A stretch of 25,054 bases of DNA from Rhizophagus sp. LPA8_4_AMF (GCA_021464525.1 JADRCO010000882.1:1-25054); one strand, 5' to 3'; positions 9,130-20,791 are shown, numbered from the stretch's first letter. Numbers and translations are program-made. The notes: generated by a model not told the origin, from the letters alone.

Positions 9130-12100
9130 TTATGGTATGCCAAAGTCTCTTGAACCCATCACTCTACGATTTGTAGAATTATTATTACCTTCTGAATACC
9201 ACAAAGACTGTCCACCAGCAAAATTTGATACCCAAATGTCGTTTGTACCTATATTATTATTACCATTATTATTACTACCAATAGATACAGACTCTCCAAG
9301 GAGATTATCAGTCACATTTTGTCTTCCGCGTATTGGAGGCCATTCATTATCACCTACAACAGGTCGATGTGACACCCGATTTGTTCCGTGTTGTTGCTGT
9401 TGTTGATTCTGTGATGGTGATGGTTGAGGTGGATTTGACTCTACAAAATTTGTTTTAACATATTTATTTATTTATTTACAAATTCTCTAAATAACTATAA
9501 TAACAACCTACTCAAGGACCAAAAAAATAAAAAGAAATAAAATAATTTAAAAATTATTCCCTAACCTCCAGGCATTGCTGTAGAAAATAATGAATTAGAG
9601 AAATATGAACTTTCACCAGCAGCTAAACTCTGTCTCCTGTTTGTCATTGAATTAGTTTTATCATCACCTAGCAAAGCACCAGAGCCAACCATATTACCAA
9701 AACCTGGTGGTGGCGACCTTGTACGTATTTCCAGTGACTGTCCTGTACCAGAATTTCTTCTTGGACGCTGTATCGGTTGTGGTCTTTGTACAGCCTTTAC
9801 ATGGGAATCCTCTGGATGTTGGGACATACGACGATGTCCAATAGGAGCTAACGGAGTATTTGGAACAACAACATTAGATCCTATATGAGACGATGCCGGT
9901 ACTTGTGACCCTAAATTAAATGTCTGTGGACCTAGTGGTCCTTGCCCACATATAGGTAACCCACCAAATGCACCATTTTGCGGATTTCCTGTTACTCCTG
10001 CACCAATATTTCCATTTCCACTCATTACAGCGGCTTCATTAAGTAATGATAAATTTGTAGAGGCTACAGATGGTGGAACTCCAGAGGGACCAGGTAAATG
10101 TGGTGTTGGAGCAATTGGATTAAAACCTCTAGGAGGTGGCATTTGTTGTCTCATTACTTGATGAGCATGTATGGGTACTGGAGGACCTCCATGGTGTGGA
10201 TGAACACCCATACCAATCGGACCTAATCCAGTTGCAAATAAGGAAGATGTAGGATTTATTCCCTGTAAAGTGTTCGTTCCTTGTGGTGGTGGATTTATTG
10301 CTTTTTTAGTGTTCGTAAAAACTTCATTAGCAACTTCATTTGTCATTCCCGCAGGACCATTCATTATTCCAACAGGTTGTCCTCCAAATTGTGGTTGTGG
10401 TCCACCAGGATTAAACAATGGATGTGGTGGTGGATGGTTAGGGTGATTGGGAGGGGGTGGTAAATGAGAATTTATAACATGTTGTGGATTTATAGAATGC
10501 TGCGGAAGAGGTTGGTGTTGTTCATGTGATGAATAATTAATCCAATTCATTCCGTTAGGCATTGATACGACAGGTTTATTCTGTATTACCGGTGTACTTA
10601 TTGACGGTGGGGGTGGTGGTTGAGCAGAAGGTTGACCGATTGGTGTAATTGTTCGTTTTCTTTCATGATGTTGTTGCTGTCTCAGTGTGATAACATTGAC
10701 AGCTTTTTGTTTCTCTTCCCTATCTTTTCGTTCTTTTTCTTCGCGATCTTTACGTTCCTGTTCCTCCTTTTCTTTTCGTTCTCGTTCTTTCGCTTCACGT
10801 TCTTTCTTTTCGCGTTCTTTACGCTCTTGTTCCTCTTTTTCTTTACGTTCCTTCTCCTTTAATTCACGTTGTTTACGCTCTCGTTCTTCACGCTGTCGAC
10901 GTTCTTCTTTTTCTTTTCGAGCCTTTTCTTCTCTTTCTTTACGTTCTCTCTCCTCTTTTTCTTTCTCTTTACGTTCTTTTGCTTCCTGCTCTTTTTTTCT
11001 ACGTTCCTCTCTCTCTCTCTCTTCTCTTGCTTTTCGCCTTTTTTCTTCTTCTTTCCTTTGTCGTTCTTCTTCCCTTTGCCTCCTTTCTGCCTCCTTTTTT
11101 AGACGTTCTTCCTCACGTCTTTTACGTTCTTCCTCTAATTTTTTTTCACGTTCTGCTCGTTGAGCTTTTTCTTCAGCTAGCCTTTCTGCCTCTCTTCTTG
11201 CACGTTCTTCCTCTTTTTGTTGCTTCAAGGCCCTAAAGTGTAAAATCACAAAATATTAACTGGGCGAATTCTCCCATGAATCAACTATCCATAATTTTTT
11301 TTTTTTTTAAATCCAACCTATTTTTAGCCTTCTTTTTTTCTTTCTCTTTTAATTTTTTAAGTTCACGTTCCTCTTTCAGCCGATTTTCTTCCTCTAACTC
11401 TTCTAATAACTTTTGTTGTCGTTCTTGAGCAACCTGTACAAATAACTTCCGATTTAGGAAAAAAAACTCTTTCTCTAATTTTAAAATAAAAGGAAAAAAC
11501 AAAATTTGATTTATATATGTACCTTTTCTCGATATGCATTTAACACTCGCTGTTCAAACATTCTTGCAGCGAATATCTGAAACATTCGTCGGCCTTCTTC
11601 CATACGTTGTTCTTCTGTTTGATTATCCTATAAACAAAATTTAATTAATATACTTCATTTACAAGTAAAAAAATTTCGTAACCCTTAAAAAAAAATAGTT
11701 CTTTACTTCTTCCCCATCCTCTTCATATTCATCCTCATCCTCATCCTCATCTTCATCATAATATTCACCACGATCCATTGCTGACTCCTCTTCTTCTCGT
11801 TGCATCCTTCGTTCAGCAAGTCGTTCCATCATTTCGAGAAACTTCTTGCCGTCATTTTTTAATAGATCGTCAGCTACGGTCAAAATGCCTCCTGAGTCAG
11901 TATATACACATTAGTATTTGAAATTGATCATTAATAACTTGAAATTATCGACCATCAAGTAGGCATTTCTCCTAAAAGAACTTTAACCCTGCTAGGTGAT
12001 CATCACGCACCTTTCACAGTTAAACTATTACCAAAGTTGTTGAAGAATTCCTTCCGCGTATCGCTATCATGTTCACTGCCTTCATAATCTTCATCATCTT

Positions 12101-13271
12101 CGTCCTCATCATCTTCGTATTCTTCATCATCATCATCGTCATCAAACTCTGCATCGTTTCGATATTCAATATTTGAAGAGCCAAATTGCTGCTGATGATT
12201 TGCATAAGATTCAAGTTCTTCATAGTAAGCATCATAGAGGGTTTCTAACTCTGCTTCAATAGCGGTCCTATATCATATTTCCAAATTTTTATGTATAAAT
12301 GTTATATACAGTAGTAGTATAGTATCTTATATAGATACCATATATATTTATTTTTATTAATGAATTTTAAAATAAATTATATTATCGTAGACTGCTTTTT
12401 AATAAGCAATTATTAAATCGAGAGGTAATAATTGGTACTAATAATACTAGAGGAATAAGAGAAATAAAATAATACTCAAGGCTACTAACCTCTTTTTGCC
12501 ACATACAGAACAAGAGCATGAATGCTTTTGCTGTTCTTTCATTTTTTTTAGCACAGCTTCTTTCTCAACTTTTACTAAGCTTCTTCTTTCCTCTTCACCC
12601 AATTGTAACCAGAATTCCCTTATTCGCTGTCGCTCTTCATTATTATTGGTATTCCAGATACCGTCTTTACGAGATTTATGATGGGGATGATTATGATGGA
12701 TATCTGAAATTTGATTCATACTAAGACCATTCTTATTTTTCTTTTTCTTCTTTTTTTTCTTTGAAGGAGTAGTAGGAGCATGATTATTATCACCATCATG
12801 ATTTGCGATAGAATCCTTTCGTGGAAAGGGTATTTCGGGTGCTTCTGGATCATATCCGTCATCATCAGAAAAGAATTCATCGTCGTCTTCTAAATCCACG
12901 TCCAATGCTTCCTCTTCATTTTCACTGTTATAATTTGTCTTTATATGATTATTATGTGTCCCATTAACTTGAATATCAGCTTCCTCTACATGGTCAACAG
13001 TAGATTTTCTTTTACCCTTCTTTTTCTTTTTCTTTTTAGTTGTCACGTTATTATTTTGAGGATTATGAGAGGGTGAACTATCATTTTGGTCTCTTGTAGA
13101 CGGTGAAGTCGGAGACAAAGGCATTCCAGACGGATCCTTTACGATATTCATACACTTTGTGCCCGACTTATTATAAATTACTTGTTTTGTATTTATTTGT
13201 TGTGGTTGAAAATTTGGTGGTGGATGGGGTAAACTTTCTTCAGGTGGAAAAGTATGTGAGGTCGCCATCAT
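9130..13271 (-). CDS. NST1: NST1-like stress response protein
   Basis: Minus-strand gene. In transcription order the exons are 13271-12490, 12267-12011, 11891-11707, 11627-11523, 11433-11318, 11232-9566 and 9440-9130. They join in frame to 1140 residues, the usual size for fungal NST1, with GT..AG introns. Visible parts, in order: two lysine runs in an Asp/Ser-rich N-terminal region; a short cysteine motif [10 protein letters not shown] at the end of exon 1, running into [19 protein letters not shown] in exon 2; very acidic Asp/Glu stretches; the conserved block [18 protein letters not shown] (about 347-364); [17 protein letters not shown] (about 416-432); a charged Glu/Arg/Lys coiled coil (about 443-660); and a Pro/Asn/Gly-rich, low-complexity C-terminal half ending with a short Gln run in the last exon. 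NST1 is a cytoplasmic factor linked to salt tolerance and RNA processing in yeast; its molecular role is poorly known. The start is the first ATG of the frame (MMATS); the second Met is equally possible. The coil makes long open frames on the opposite strand that are artefacts. Confidence 0.92.
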
Positions 13272-14520
13272 AATTGCCGTTATGTTTTAGTATGGCGTCC
13301 TACTCTTTGCTAAATTCTGGTTATTACTAAGACTTTGAAAAAAAAAACATTCTCATTAAGATGTTAAAAATTTCGAAAAAGAGCAAAATGATTCGCACTA
13401 GAACTAATAGCAACATTACTACTAATACGTAAAGATTAGGCTGCTTACAATCACGGAAAGTTGAATCAGTAAATTTTATTAGCTTTTATATTTTCGCTGA
13501 ATAGTTGATCTCTACAAGCGGTTTGGATTGCGTCTTTGGTTTTTTGGCAGTTTTTATATTTTTTTTTGAAACTTAGGTACCAAACCAGCTTACGAAAGAG
13601 GCTGCTATTTAATCACAAGGAATTATTTATATAAATATATGTAATACGGTCAATCAAAAGTTAAAACGTCATCTCAAAATCTCAAAATCTCGGACCGATG
13701 TTGACCTAGTGACTACTATGTATTTTGCATAAAAAAACCTGTTTCATGTCCGATAAGATGACGAAATCGATTGAAAAATTTACAATAACCCATAAATAAA
13801 CATCGCGGCTATAAATAAACAGTATTCTTATTTCTTTGGTAATACCGATAAAAAAATTCACAATAGAAGCACTATAATTGTTATAACGTTCGGTATTTTT
13901 CAGATCGGAATGTCAAGTAACACAGTCATGATTACTTCGATTTTTTTATATTGGGTATGATCTGTGTAACGTTTATAATTTGTGACATGTGTATGTTAAA
14001 GATACGGTGCTTCAAATAAAGGTATTCATGGTGATTATTTACTACTATATATAATAAGTTCCGACAAGTCACATTGCATCGCCGCCTTTATTATTCTGCG
14101 GAAAGTACGGTGAAGCAATTTACTAGAATTTTCTTGTAGATTATCATGCAGCTTCCAAATATCGCACCTGAAATATACACGTGATTTATAATTAAATTGT
14201 TATAGACCGTTCCTTAAAAGAATCATTTAAGACTTTTTAAGCAAAAATTAAATAAACCTTAAATATCTGGTACATTATCGTTATCTACAAATTAAGTTAT
14301 CCAATTTACTAGATTCCGACTTTTGTCGTATAACACCGACTAGTATATTATTATAAATATGAATTATATGGTTAAGTACTCTTAGCAGAGATGTGGCAAT
14401 TTCAGCGATATTTTTTCTCATGCAATAATACCGGCTAACCTCAATTACTATCTTCGAACTTCAGTGACAAGTGCGCCTCTGATCATACAATCCGACCTCG
14501 AAAATGTTCGGAGCTGATAA
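13272..14520 (-). promoter_or_regulatory. NST1 upstream region, non-coding and CpG-rich
   Basis: No convincing coding frame on either strand. The first 250 bases probably hold the NST1 5' UTR and promoter, but no clear TATA box is seen. CpG is frequent: I counted roughly 38 between 13,561 and 14,520. A less AT-rich patch at about 14,430-14,520 has no recognised function; it does not translate well and has no tRNA B box. Confidence 0.5.
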
Positions 14521-15693
14521 AAAATAGTTATGGTTAGGAGAATACTCGGTATTAAAAAATATTCTTTATGTATTTCTTTTTCATTTCAATATAGTGGAGA
14601 TTTTGAATTTTCTTTGAAAAAAATTCTTTGATTTCTTTTTTAAGATTATTACCATCATTTAACTTAGTACTACTATTTTCTTAACCATATACTTACAAAT
14701 ACAACACATTTAATGATATCATGAAAAAAGTTTTTATGAATTTATAACTAGGAATATATGATAATCATATAATATAAGAATTACGTTGCAATATCAGGTT
14801 TCCAAAAGAATCAACTCTTTTATAATTTCTTTAATGACAGTAAATTTTACAAACAAAATTCTGATAATTTCTTCATACTTTCTACCAAATTGAAACTAAG
14901 CTTCTGGACTTAAAGATAATTAACTTTACTCCAATCCTTTTACTTTTTATTCTATTCCAAGCTTTTATTTCTTAAAAATCTAATCAATCTAAAGAATATT
15001 AATAGAATCCCAAATATCTCTTATTTATATCAGATAAAAAATCACTCTGTATTGTATCTCAATAAATATAAAGTTAGAAAATGAAATATTATGATTAGAT
15101 TTCTCTCATTAAATGAATTCAATGGTATAAATTTTATTAAAAATTAGTTAACTAAAAACAGAAGTATATAGTTTAAAATTTTGAAAAATATCTCTAAAAT
15201 AAGCAATTTTTTAAAAATTGTATATGATCAATAAGAAAATCTGTATGCTCTATACTTAGATTTTTGACATCAAAATTTGGCAAAAATAATGATTTATTAT
15301 AATTGCCTTAAATTTTATAATTTATAAAAGCAGATTTCTTAATAATTACTAATTAATATTCCTGATTATTGAAATATAAACTATTTTACATTCAAAAAAT
15401 TATTTATTTTACTATAACTATTTTATTTATTTTAGTTAAAAAGTGAAAATTTTGTCTTTTGAAAATTAAATATTGATATCTGCAAAATTTTAATATTAAA
15501 CAAAAAATGTTTCTAAATAGTATTAAACATTTAAACTTTAAATTAATTGTTAGTTTGTTATAAAAAATCAGATTTTTTATCAGTTATTTTTTAATTTTTA
15601 AGGTATTTAATACTCTAAAAAATTAAAAATAAAATGTATTTTCGAAAATTACTAATCATATCATTTAAAAATTTAAGAAATTCAGATTTGCAA

Positions 15694-15724
<31 letters not shown>

Positions 15725-15830
15725 TAAATTTAAAAATTTCAAATAAAAATATAAAATACTTTAAAATTTATTCAAAAAAAAATAATTAATTTCTTCAATA
15801 ATTCAATTACTTATTTAAGAAATTTTAATA

Positions 15831-15860
15831 CAGTCAATCTCCTATATAAGAACTCCCCTT
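15831..15860 (+). mobile_element. Possible solitary terminus of a TA-target DNA transposon
   Basis: The sequence TA|CAGTCAATCTCCTATATA resembles the left end of the element at 18,978 (TA|CAGTCAACCCTCTATATA): same CAGTCAA start, and a TA dinucleotide directly before it. No matching inverted end was found within the next 500 bases, so this is either a truncated copy or chance in AT-rich DNA. Confidence 0.4.
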
Positions 15861-16760
15861 CTTAAAACACATGTTTTTTAGTTCCAATTTTTTAAATATA
15901 AAATACTCCTTTTATAACCGCTTTATTGGTTATAAGCACAATTATACCAATTATTAGTTCTGTGTTATAAAAAATATATATAAATTCCCTTCATAATGTA
16001 AATTTCATGAGTTTAATAAAATAACTAATAAAGTATATGTTATGTAGACTTAATAGTTGTAAAAATTTTTATTTTTTAAAGATTTTCATAATATTTTTAA
16101 TAAATAAATAATTACAAGTATATTTTATATTATAAAATTTTTACAAATTTTTAATATATATGATCATATTTATTTATATATGGAAATATTAGATTAATAC
16201 CTTTACCAATAATAGGCATATCCTATTATAATTATACTATTAGATAGTTCTAAAAGGTGTAATTATAGGGATACTTTATTCTAAAATCAAAAATAGTAAA
16301 TATTTAAAATAAACCAAAAAAAATAATTTTAAATTTTAAATTTAAAACTTAATAAGTTATTAAAAAATTTTTTTAAAAAAATTTTTAAATTTTAAACTTT
16401 AAAATAAAACTTTTTTTATTTTTATTTAAACTTATTTTTTATTTTTGCAAATTATTTAATATAATAAATAGGTAATTTATTATTATAATTATATATAGTT
16501 TATTTACTTTATAATAAAGTAAATAGTTTAATAAATCAGATCTTTATTATAAAAAAATTCATTTAAAATATTATTACATAAAATATTTTCATTATATTAA
16601 ATAAAAATTTATTATAAACTAGCTGTTAAACCTGTTGTTCTACAACGTCAGATAAATATTTACGTGATGTTATTGGTATGTCAGTTTATATATAATAAAA
16701 AAAATTCTAATTATAGGTTTATAAACATAATTTTATATATCCTTTTTAAATGTTTTAGAT

Positions 16761-17035
16761 ACACAAATATAAATTCATAGTTAGATATACAAATATAAAT
16801 TGTAGTTTAAACATTATGGTCATACAAGTATAAATTATAATCTAAATATTACAAGTTAAAATTACTTGCTAAAATTAGAGAGTTTAGCAAGTTAGCATAA
16901 TAATGAAAGGGTGAAACTATATTAAAGTCTTATTAAAAAGTTGGCGAAACTAGTCAAATGCTGAAACTGTTAAAATTATATTAGTAAATAGTAACTGGAG
17001 AAACTCTGCGAAACTATATTAAATTCATATTAAAA
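16761..17035 (+). repeat. Degenerate direct repeats
   Basis: Three imperfect copies of an atacaaatataaatt-type unit start at about 16,761, 16,787 and 16,822. Further on, a 26-base sequence beginning gaaactatattaaa occurs at 16,913-16,938 and again at 17,010-17,035 (24 of 26 identical, 97 bases apart). They probably represent decayed repeat DNA; no function is suggested. Confidence 0.5.
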
Positions 17036-17204
17036 TCTAGGGTATTATGTGCTTTCTTTTAATTTTGGCTAAAATTAAAGGATAAATATAAAAATTTTCT
17101 TTTTTAGGTTTTTACTTATTTTTAATGAAAAATAAATTTTTCTTTTTTTTGAATTATATAATATTCTTCAAAAATTATTTACTAACTGATATGCTCAACT
17201 AAAG

Positions 17205-18336
17205 AATTTAATTGCTGATTCGTATGTGATCGATAGAACAGATATAGTAAATTACAGCGTTATATTTAATAATGAAAAAAATGCATTCAGAAATCTTTTT
17301 TTCTCCATGTTAAAATCCCAAATAACTCCAGAAAAACTTGTTGCAACTGGCAGTATTGTGCCAGAACTTCATTATAGTCCATATTTACATGATTGGTAGA
17401 TTTTTTCTAAAGAAAAAACAAGAAAAATAAACATATTATCCTATTTCTTTACACTTAGAACTTAAAGTTATAATCCAACTTAATAATAACCAATTTATTA
17501 TATGTATAGTTTGTAATATTTATAGTTCTTGCTATATTTTTGAAGAAAAAGAATAAAGTAGTGGTATTAATACAAGTGCCTCTGCAGCTATTATTTCTGT
17601 TTATCAATCTGTTTTTGACAGTAAAACAAAATATGCAGGATTCTCTTATTTAGATATAGATCAACCTAAAACAGTATAAAAACTATTAGAAGGAGTCACA
17701 TTTCGTCCTTTTATTGTTGAGTAGACAATATTCCAGTTTTTATTAGTTGTTTTGATAAAATTACATCAAAAACAAATAAAATTGGCTATAATTATGCAGC
17801 ATCATTATTTTATAAATACAGGAGAGTACAATCAGTTTTTTATCAATACGTTAATAAGGATTCTTTTTTAATTATAATATATCAAAACAGTCAAATCGTT
17901 ACTAAATATATAAATATTTTACCTAACGCTATTTGAAAAAAAACTGGAGTTTTAACATCTATATTAGATGAAACTTTATTTATTATAAATCATTTTCTAA
18001 TTTTAGATAGAATAAACCAAACATATTAAAAACTTTATTCACAAAAATTGCCTAATAAATGCACACTTGCAGATTGGAATATATAATAAGATAATTATGG
18101 AACATTTATATGAATTGTATTTAAAAAGAAATATTAGAAGATCAATTGAATGGTATCAAGTGTTTCAAAATTGGATACAAAAAAAAGTAGTATTATTGAA
18201 CTACATATCCATCTTGGTGATATATACAATATGGATTATGAATTTCAAAAAAGAGAATTGTGGCATGGTATACAATGCTTTGTGCTACAGAATGTACGAA
18301 TATTATTTCATATAACAAAAATATTTTTTGTATAAG
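17205..18336 (+). pseudogene. Decayed gene of an unrecognised family
   Basis: A coding-like exon (17,205-17,395; 63 codons and two bases, containing ITPEKLVATGSIVPELHYS) follows a TACTAAC-type branch site at 17,180-17,186. It joins in phase, across a GT..AG intron (17,396-17,525), to a second long exon. That exon reads on with NTSASAAIISVYQSVF, LLEGVTFRPFIVE, YNYAASLFYKYRRVQSVFYQ, TGVLTSILDETLFI and IIELHIHLGDIYNMDYEF. It is broken by stops (for example TAA at 17,554, further TAA and TGA codons, and a cluster near 18,080) and by at least one frameshift (near 17,720). I do not recognise the domain. No nuclease, kinase or zinc-finger motif stands out. The upstream start is not visible. It could be a dead copy of a fungal multigene family or cargo of a mobile element. 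It might also be the 5' part of the next pseudogene, which follows after about 75 bases. Confidence 0.65.
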
Positions 18337-18435
18337 TATAAATATATATATAGTGTTATTGATATTGAAAGATTATATTAATACTATCTGTAAATCTGTA
18401 CATTTATAGAAGGAGTTCTGGATAAATGCATTTGA

Positions 18436-18587
18436 GTTCTTTGCTAGGAAAATCAAGTTCTGAGAATTTTTGCATCAAAATTTATGGTTTATTGCATTTT
18501 AATTTAATGGTTTTGAAAATTAAAGTACAATAAAAATCTTGGTTTTGATAAAAAAAGTCTCAGAAGGTTATTTTTCTAGCAAAGAAC
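18436..18587. mobile_element. Palindromic short element, 152 bp, 8-bp target duplication (hAT-like)
   Basis: The ends are inverted repeats starting gttctttgctagg, and the similarity continues for about 45-50 bases into the element. It is flanked by gcatttga (18,428-18,435) and ctatttga (18,588-18,595), identical at six of eight positions. An 8-bp duplication is the hallmark of hAT transposition. Removing the element and one flank copy joins the host codons in frame (INAFELEKDHQ). It has no coding capacity and would have been moved by an enzyme encoded elsewhere. Confidence 0.75.
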
Positions 18588-18977
18588 CTATTTGAACTTG
18601 AAAAAGATCATCAAATAATTATCAAATTATATATAGAAGGACTTTTACATATAATCTTACCAACTCGTGCATTATAGGATTACTTTCATAATAGTTATAA
18701 TGCAAATTCTAAAGGAATAGATGATAAAACACACATATTATCAATAATTGCAGAAAGATTTACATATAAGGAGATAATTGAAAAGTTAAAAGTAATGTGA
18801 AATTTTGATATATTATAGAAATATGCATATAATATTTCATTACTTATTAGTATAATTATATAAGTTTCATCTAATTCAGTTAATGTAGCATAAAAATATT
18901 TCAGAATTAATGGACCTGCCCTATACTAAAAAAACCAGTTAAAAATGCCTGTAATCAAAGAAAAAGAATTTCAACTA

Positions 18978-19149
18978 CAGTCAACCCTCTATATAGTGAA
19001 CTCTCGATATAGTAAATTTTAAGTATACTTATAATTAATTTACCTTCGTTATAGCGAAATAACCAATCAAATTGCTTAAAATCTTCACTATAGCCCTATA
19101 GTGAAGTTGAAGTCCAGAGCCTAGGGTACATTATATAGAGGGTTGACTG
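18978..19149. mobile_element. Short inverted-repeat element, 172 bp, TA target (pogo/mariner-like)
   Basis: The element starts CAGTCAACCCTCTATATA and ends with the exact inverse (TATATAGAGGGTTGACTG), and it is flanked by TA at 18,976-18,977 and 19,150-19,151. CAG..CTG termini with a TA target duplication are typical of pogo/Tc1-mariner non-autonomous elements. Removing it with one TA restores a continuous host frame (EFQLFFADKANVNM), so it is a late insertion into a gene. It keeps several CpG sites, unlike its surroundings. Confidence 0.85.
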
Positions 19150-19187
19150 TATTTTTTGCAGACAAAGCAAATGTAAATATGACTTTA

Positions 19188-19608
19188 CAGAAACTTAACA
19201 TTTTTAATCGATATAGAATCGATATTGTTAAGTTTATCTTAATAGCATTGTTTTGATATCATTTCAATATTATTTTAATATCAATTTAATATCAATACGA
19301 TATCAAATAAAGTATTATCATTTTAATATCATATTAATATTGAATCAATATCAAAATAATGTCAAAATGATAATTAAATCAATATTAAAATAATGTCGTT
19401 AAAATAAATTTAAATTTAACGATATCAATTTTATATCATTTCAATTATCATTTTGATATCATTTTAATATTAATTTAATATCAATTTAATATCAATGTAA
19501 TATTGAAATAATAATACTTTATTTTAATATCGCATCAATATTGAATCAATATTGAATCAATATTGAAATAATATTAAAATGATCATGTTTAAAAACTTGA
19601 GGTTTCTG
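19188..19608. mobile_element. Fold-back element of 421 bp made of a degenerate 11-bp repeat
   Basis: The termini CAGAAAC..GTTTCTG are flanked by TA on both sides (19,186-19,187 and 19,609-19,610), as for TA-target transposons; the wider end repeat is tttacagaaacyt. The inside consists of about 11-bp units of the type tttaatatcaa and tcaatattgaa. The best run is atcaatattga repeated three times near 19,534-19,566. The two halves are roughly inverse to each other about a centre near 19,405, with cgttaaa (from about 19,389) and tttaacg (from about 19,416). No open frame is possible. Confidence 0.75.
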
Positions 19609-20089
19609 TAAAGGAGTTCTTACAAAATAGATGCAAAAACACAATTACCAATACTTTATTTAAAAGATTAAAAAAGTACTTGTTGGAAAAAATTTCTGTC
19701 ACTTATTCTGATGAAATGAAATGTATTTTTTTTATATTTTGCTTACAAAATAGATATTTTAAATATAAAGAAGGTTTGAGAGGGTTGTATATAACTTGCA
19801 ATAATTATAGATATCAATCTTTTGAAAATTTAGTTAAATTAATAATTATAAATTTTTTCAATAAAATCCAAAGGGTTAGTATTATTGGTTGAATTTTTAT
19901 TTTCTTGTTCAATCTAATTATATTTACATATAATTTCTTTTGCAGAATCAGTTAATCCATAAATTAGAATATTTATATCATTATCTAAAGTGAAATTATG
20001 AAAGAAAATTATTTGTAAATGTGAGTGGTACTACCAATCATATGGATTGTATTAATCATTGTTTATTATTTGCATTTGAAAAATGCATA

Positions 20090-20374
20090 CCCTATAAAAA
20101 AAGAAAATCTGGAATTTGTCCAGAAAAATATGGAAAATGTCCGAAAAATTTTGGTGCGTCCAGAAAATATCCGGAAACGATCATGTTTTGGAACATTTTC
20201 AGGACACTTGATTCCAGACAAATTCTGAACAAATTCTGGAGTGTCAAGAAAATGTCCAGAATTTGTGTGTCTGGAAAATGTTCCAAAACGTGATCGTTTC
20301 CGGACACTTTCCAGACACATGAAATTTTTCCAGACATTTTGTTGACATTTTCCGGAAATTCTTTTTTTATAGGG
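20090..20374. mobile_element. Fold-back element of 285 bp with CCCTATAAAAAAAGAA ends
   Basis: It begins CCCTATAAAAAAAGAA and ends with the exact inverse, flanked by ATA on both sides (20,087-20,089 and 20,375-20,377), a likely 3-bp target duplication. The two arms pair along most of their length; for example ccggaaacgatcatgttttg near 20,169 matches the inverse of the segment ending near 20,301 with one change. Open frames of about 100 codons on both strands are by-products of this palindrome. CpG is frequent here, so it is probably a recent insertion. Removing it and one ATA leaves the host frame in register on both sides (FEKCI before; QHFS and YQECVKMFNL after, with stops between). Confidence 0.85.
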
Positions 20375-20791
20375 ATATAACAACATTTTTCATGATATCA
20401 AGAGTGTGTCAAAATGTTTAATTTACTTAAAGATCTTACTAATCAACTTGACGTTATCTATAATCAACTCTTAGAATATTAAGAACAACTAATGTGTTAC
20501 TCAGTTCATCAAACTCGTAAAGTATACCTAAATGCTCAATTTAATTCTATTTTATGTGAATTAGATGATTATAGAGCCATTATTGTAGTTGATTACAATG
20601 CGAATTTACCTGCAACAGTTTGGAAAATAAAAAGTGAATTATTTGGAAAGCACAGATAGACCTTTTATACGATTTTAGTATTTTAAAAAGACAAAAATAA
20701 TTATGAAGAATTAGATATTCAAGTTTATGACTATTGGAGTTCTGATACCAAGCAAGATACTTGGTTTACAACGTCATATTTTGAATTAGTA

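Larger units (their letters stand above)
14521..17204. other. AT-rich, CpG-poor stretch without a recognisable gene
   Basis: Only about a dozen CpG were seen in 2.7 kb, against about 38 in the preceding 960 bases. Reading frames are short and of low complexity. A fragment near 16,622-16,680 has a few coding-like codons and a GTATGT donor-like site, but too little to name. One transposon-end-like sequence (15,831) and weak direct repeats (16,761-17,035) are listed separately. Confidence 0.6.

Noticed and set aside
9137-9406. 89-codon plus-strand frame
   Set aside because: Antisense to the last NST1 exon, whose frame joins in phase to the rest of the gene.
10620-11236. Several plus-strand frames rich in Ser, Arg, Phe and Leu
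   Set aside because: They are antisense readings of the Glu/Arg/Lys coiled coil of NST1.
12020-12235. Met/Lys-rich 71-codon minus-strand frame
   Set aside because: It is the wrong frame of NST1 exon 2; the acidic Asp/Glu reading continues the gene in phase.
18978-20374. CRISPR-like array of regular repeats
   Set aside because: The repeats have no unique spacers of constant length; they are transposon ends and an 11-bp internal repeat in a eukaryotic genome.
20021-20386. Frames of 67-106 codons on both strands
   Set aside because: They lie within or across a palindromic element; open frames on both strands come from its symmetry.
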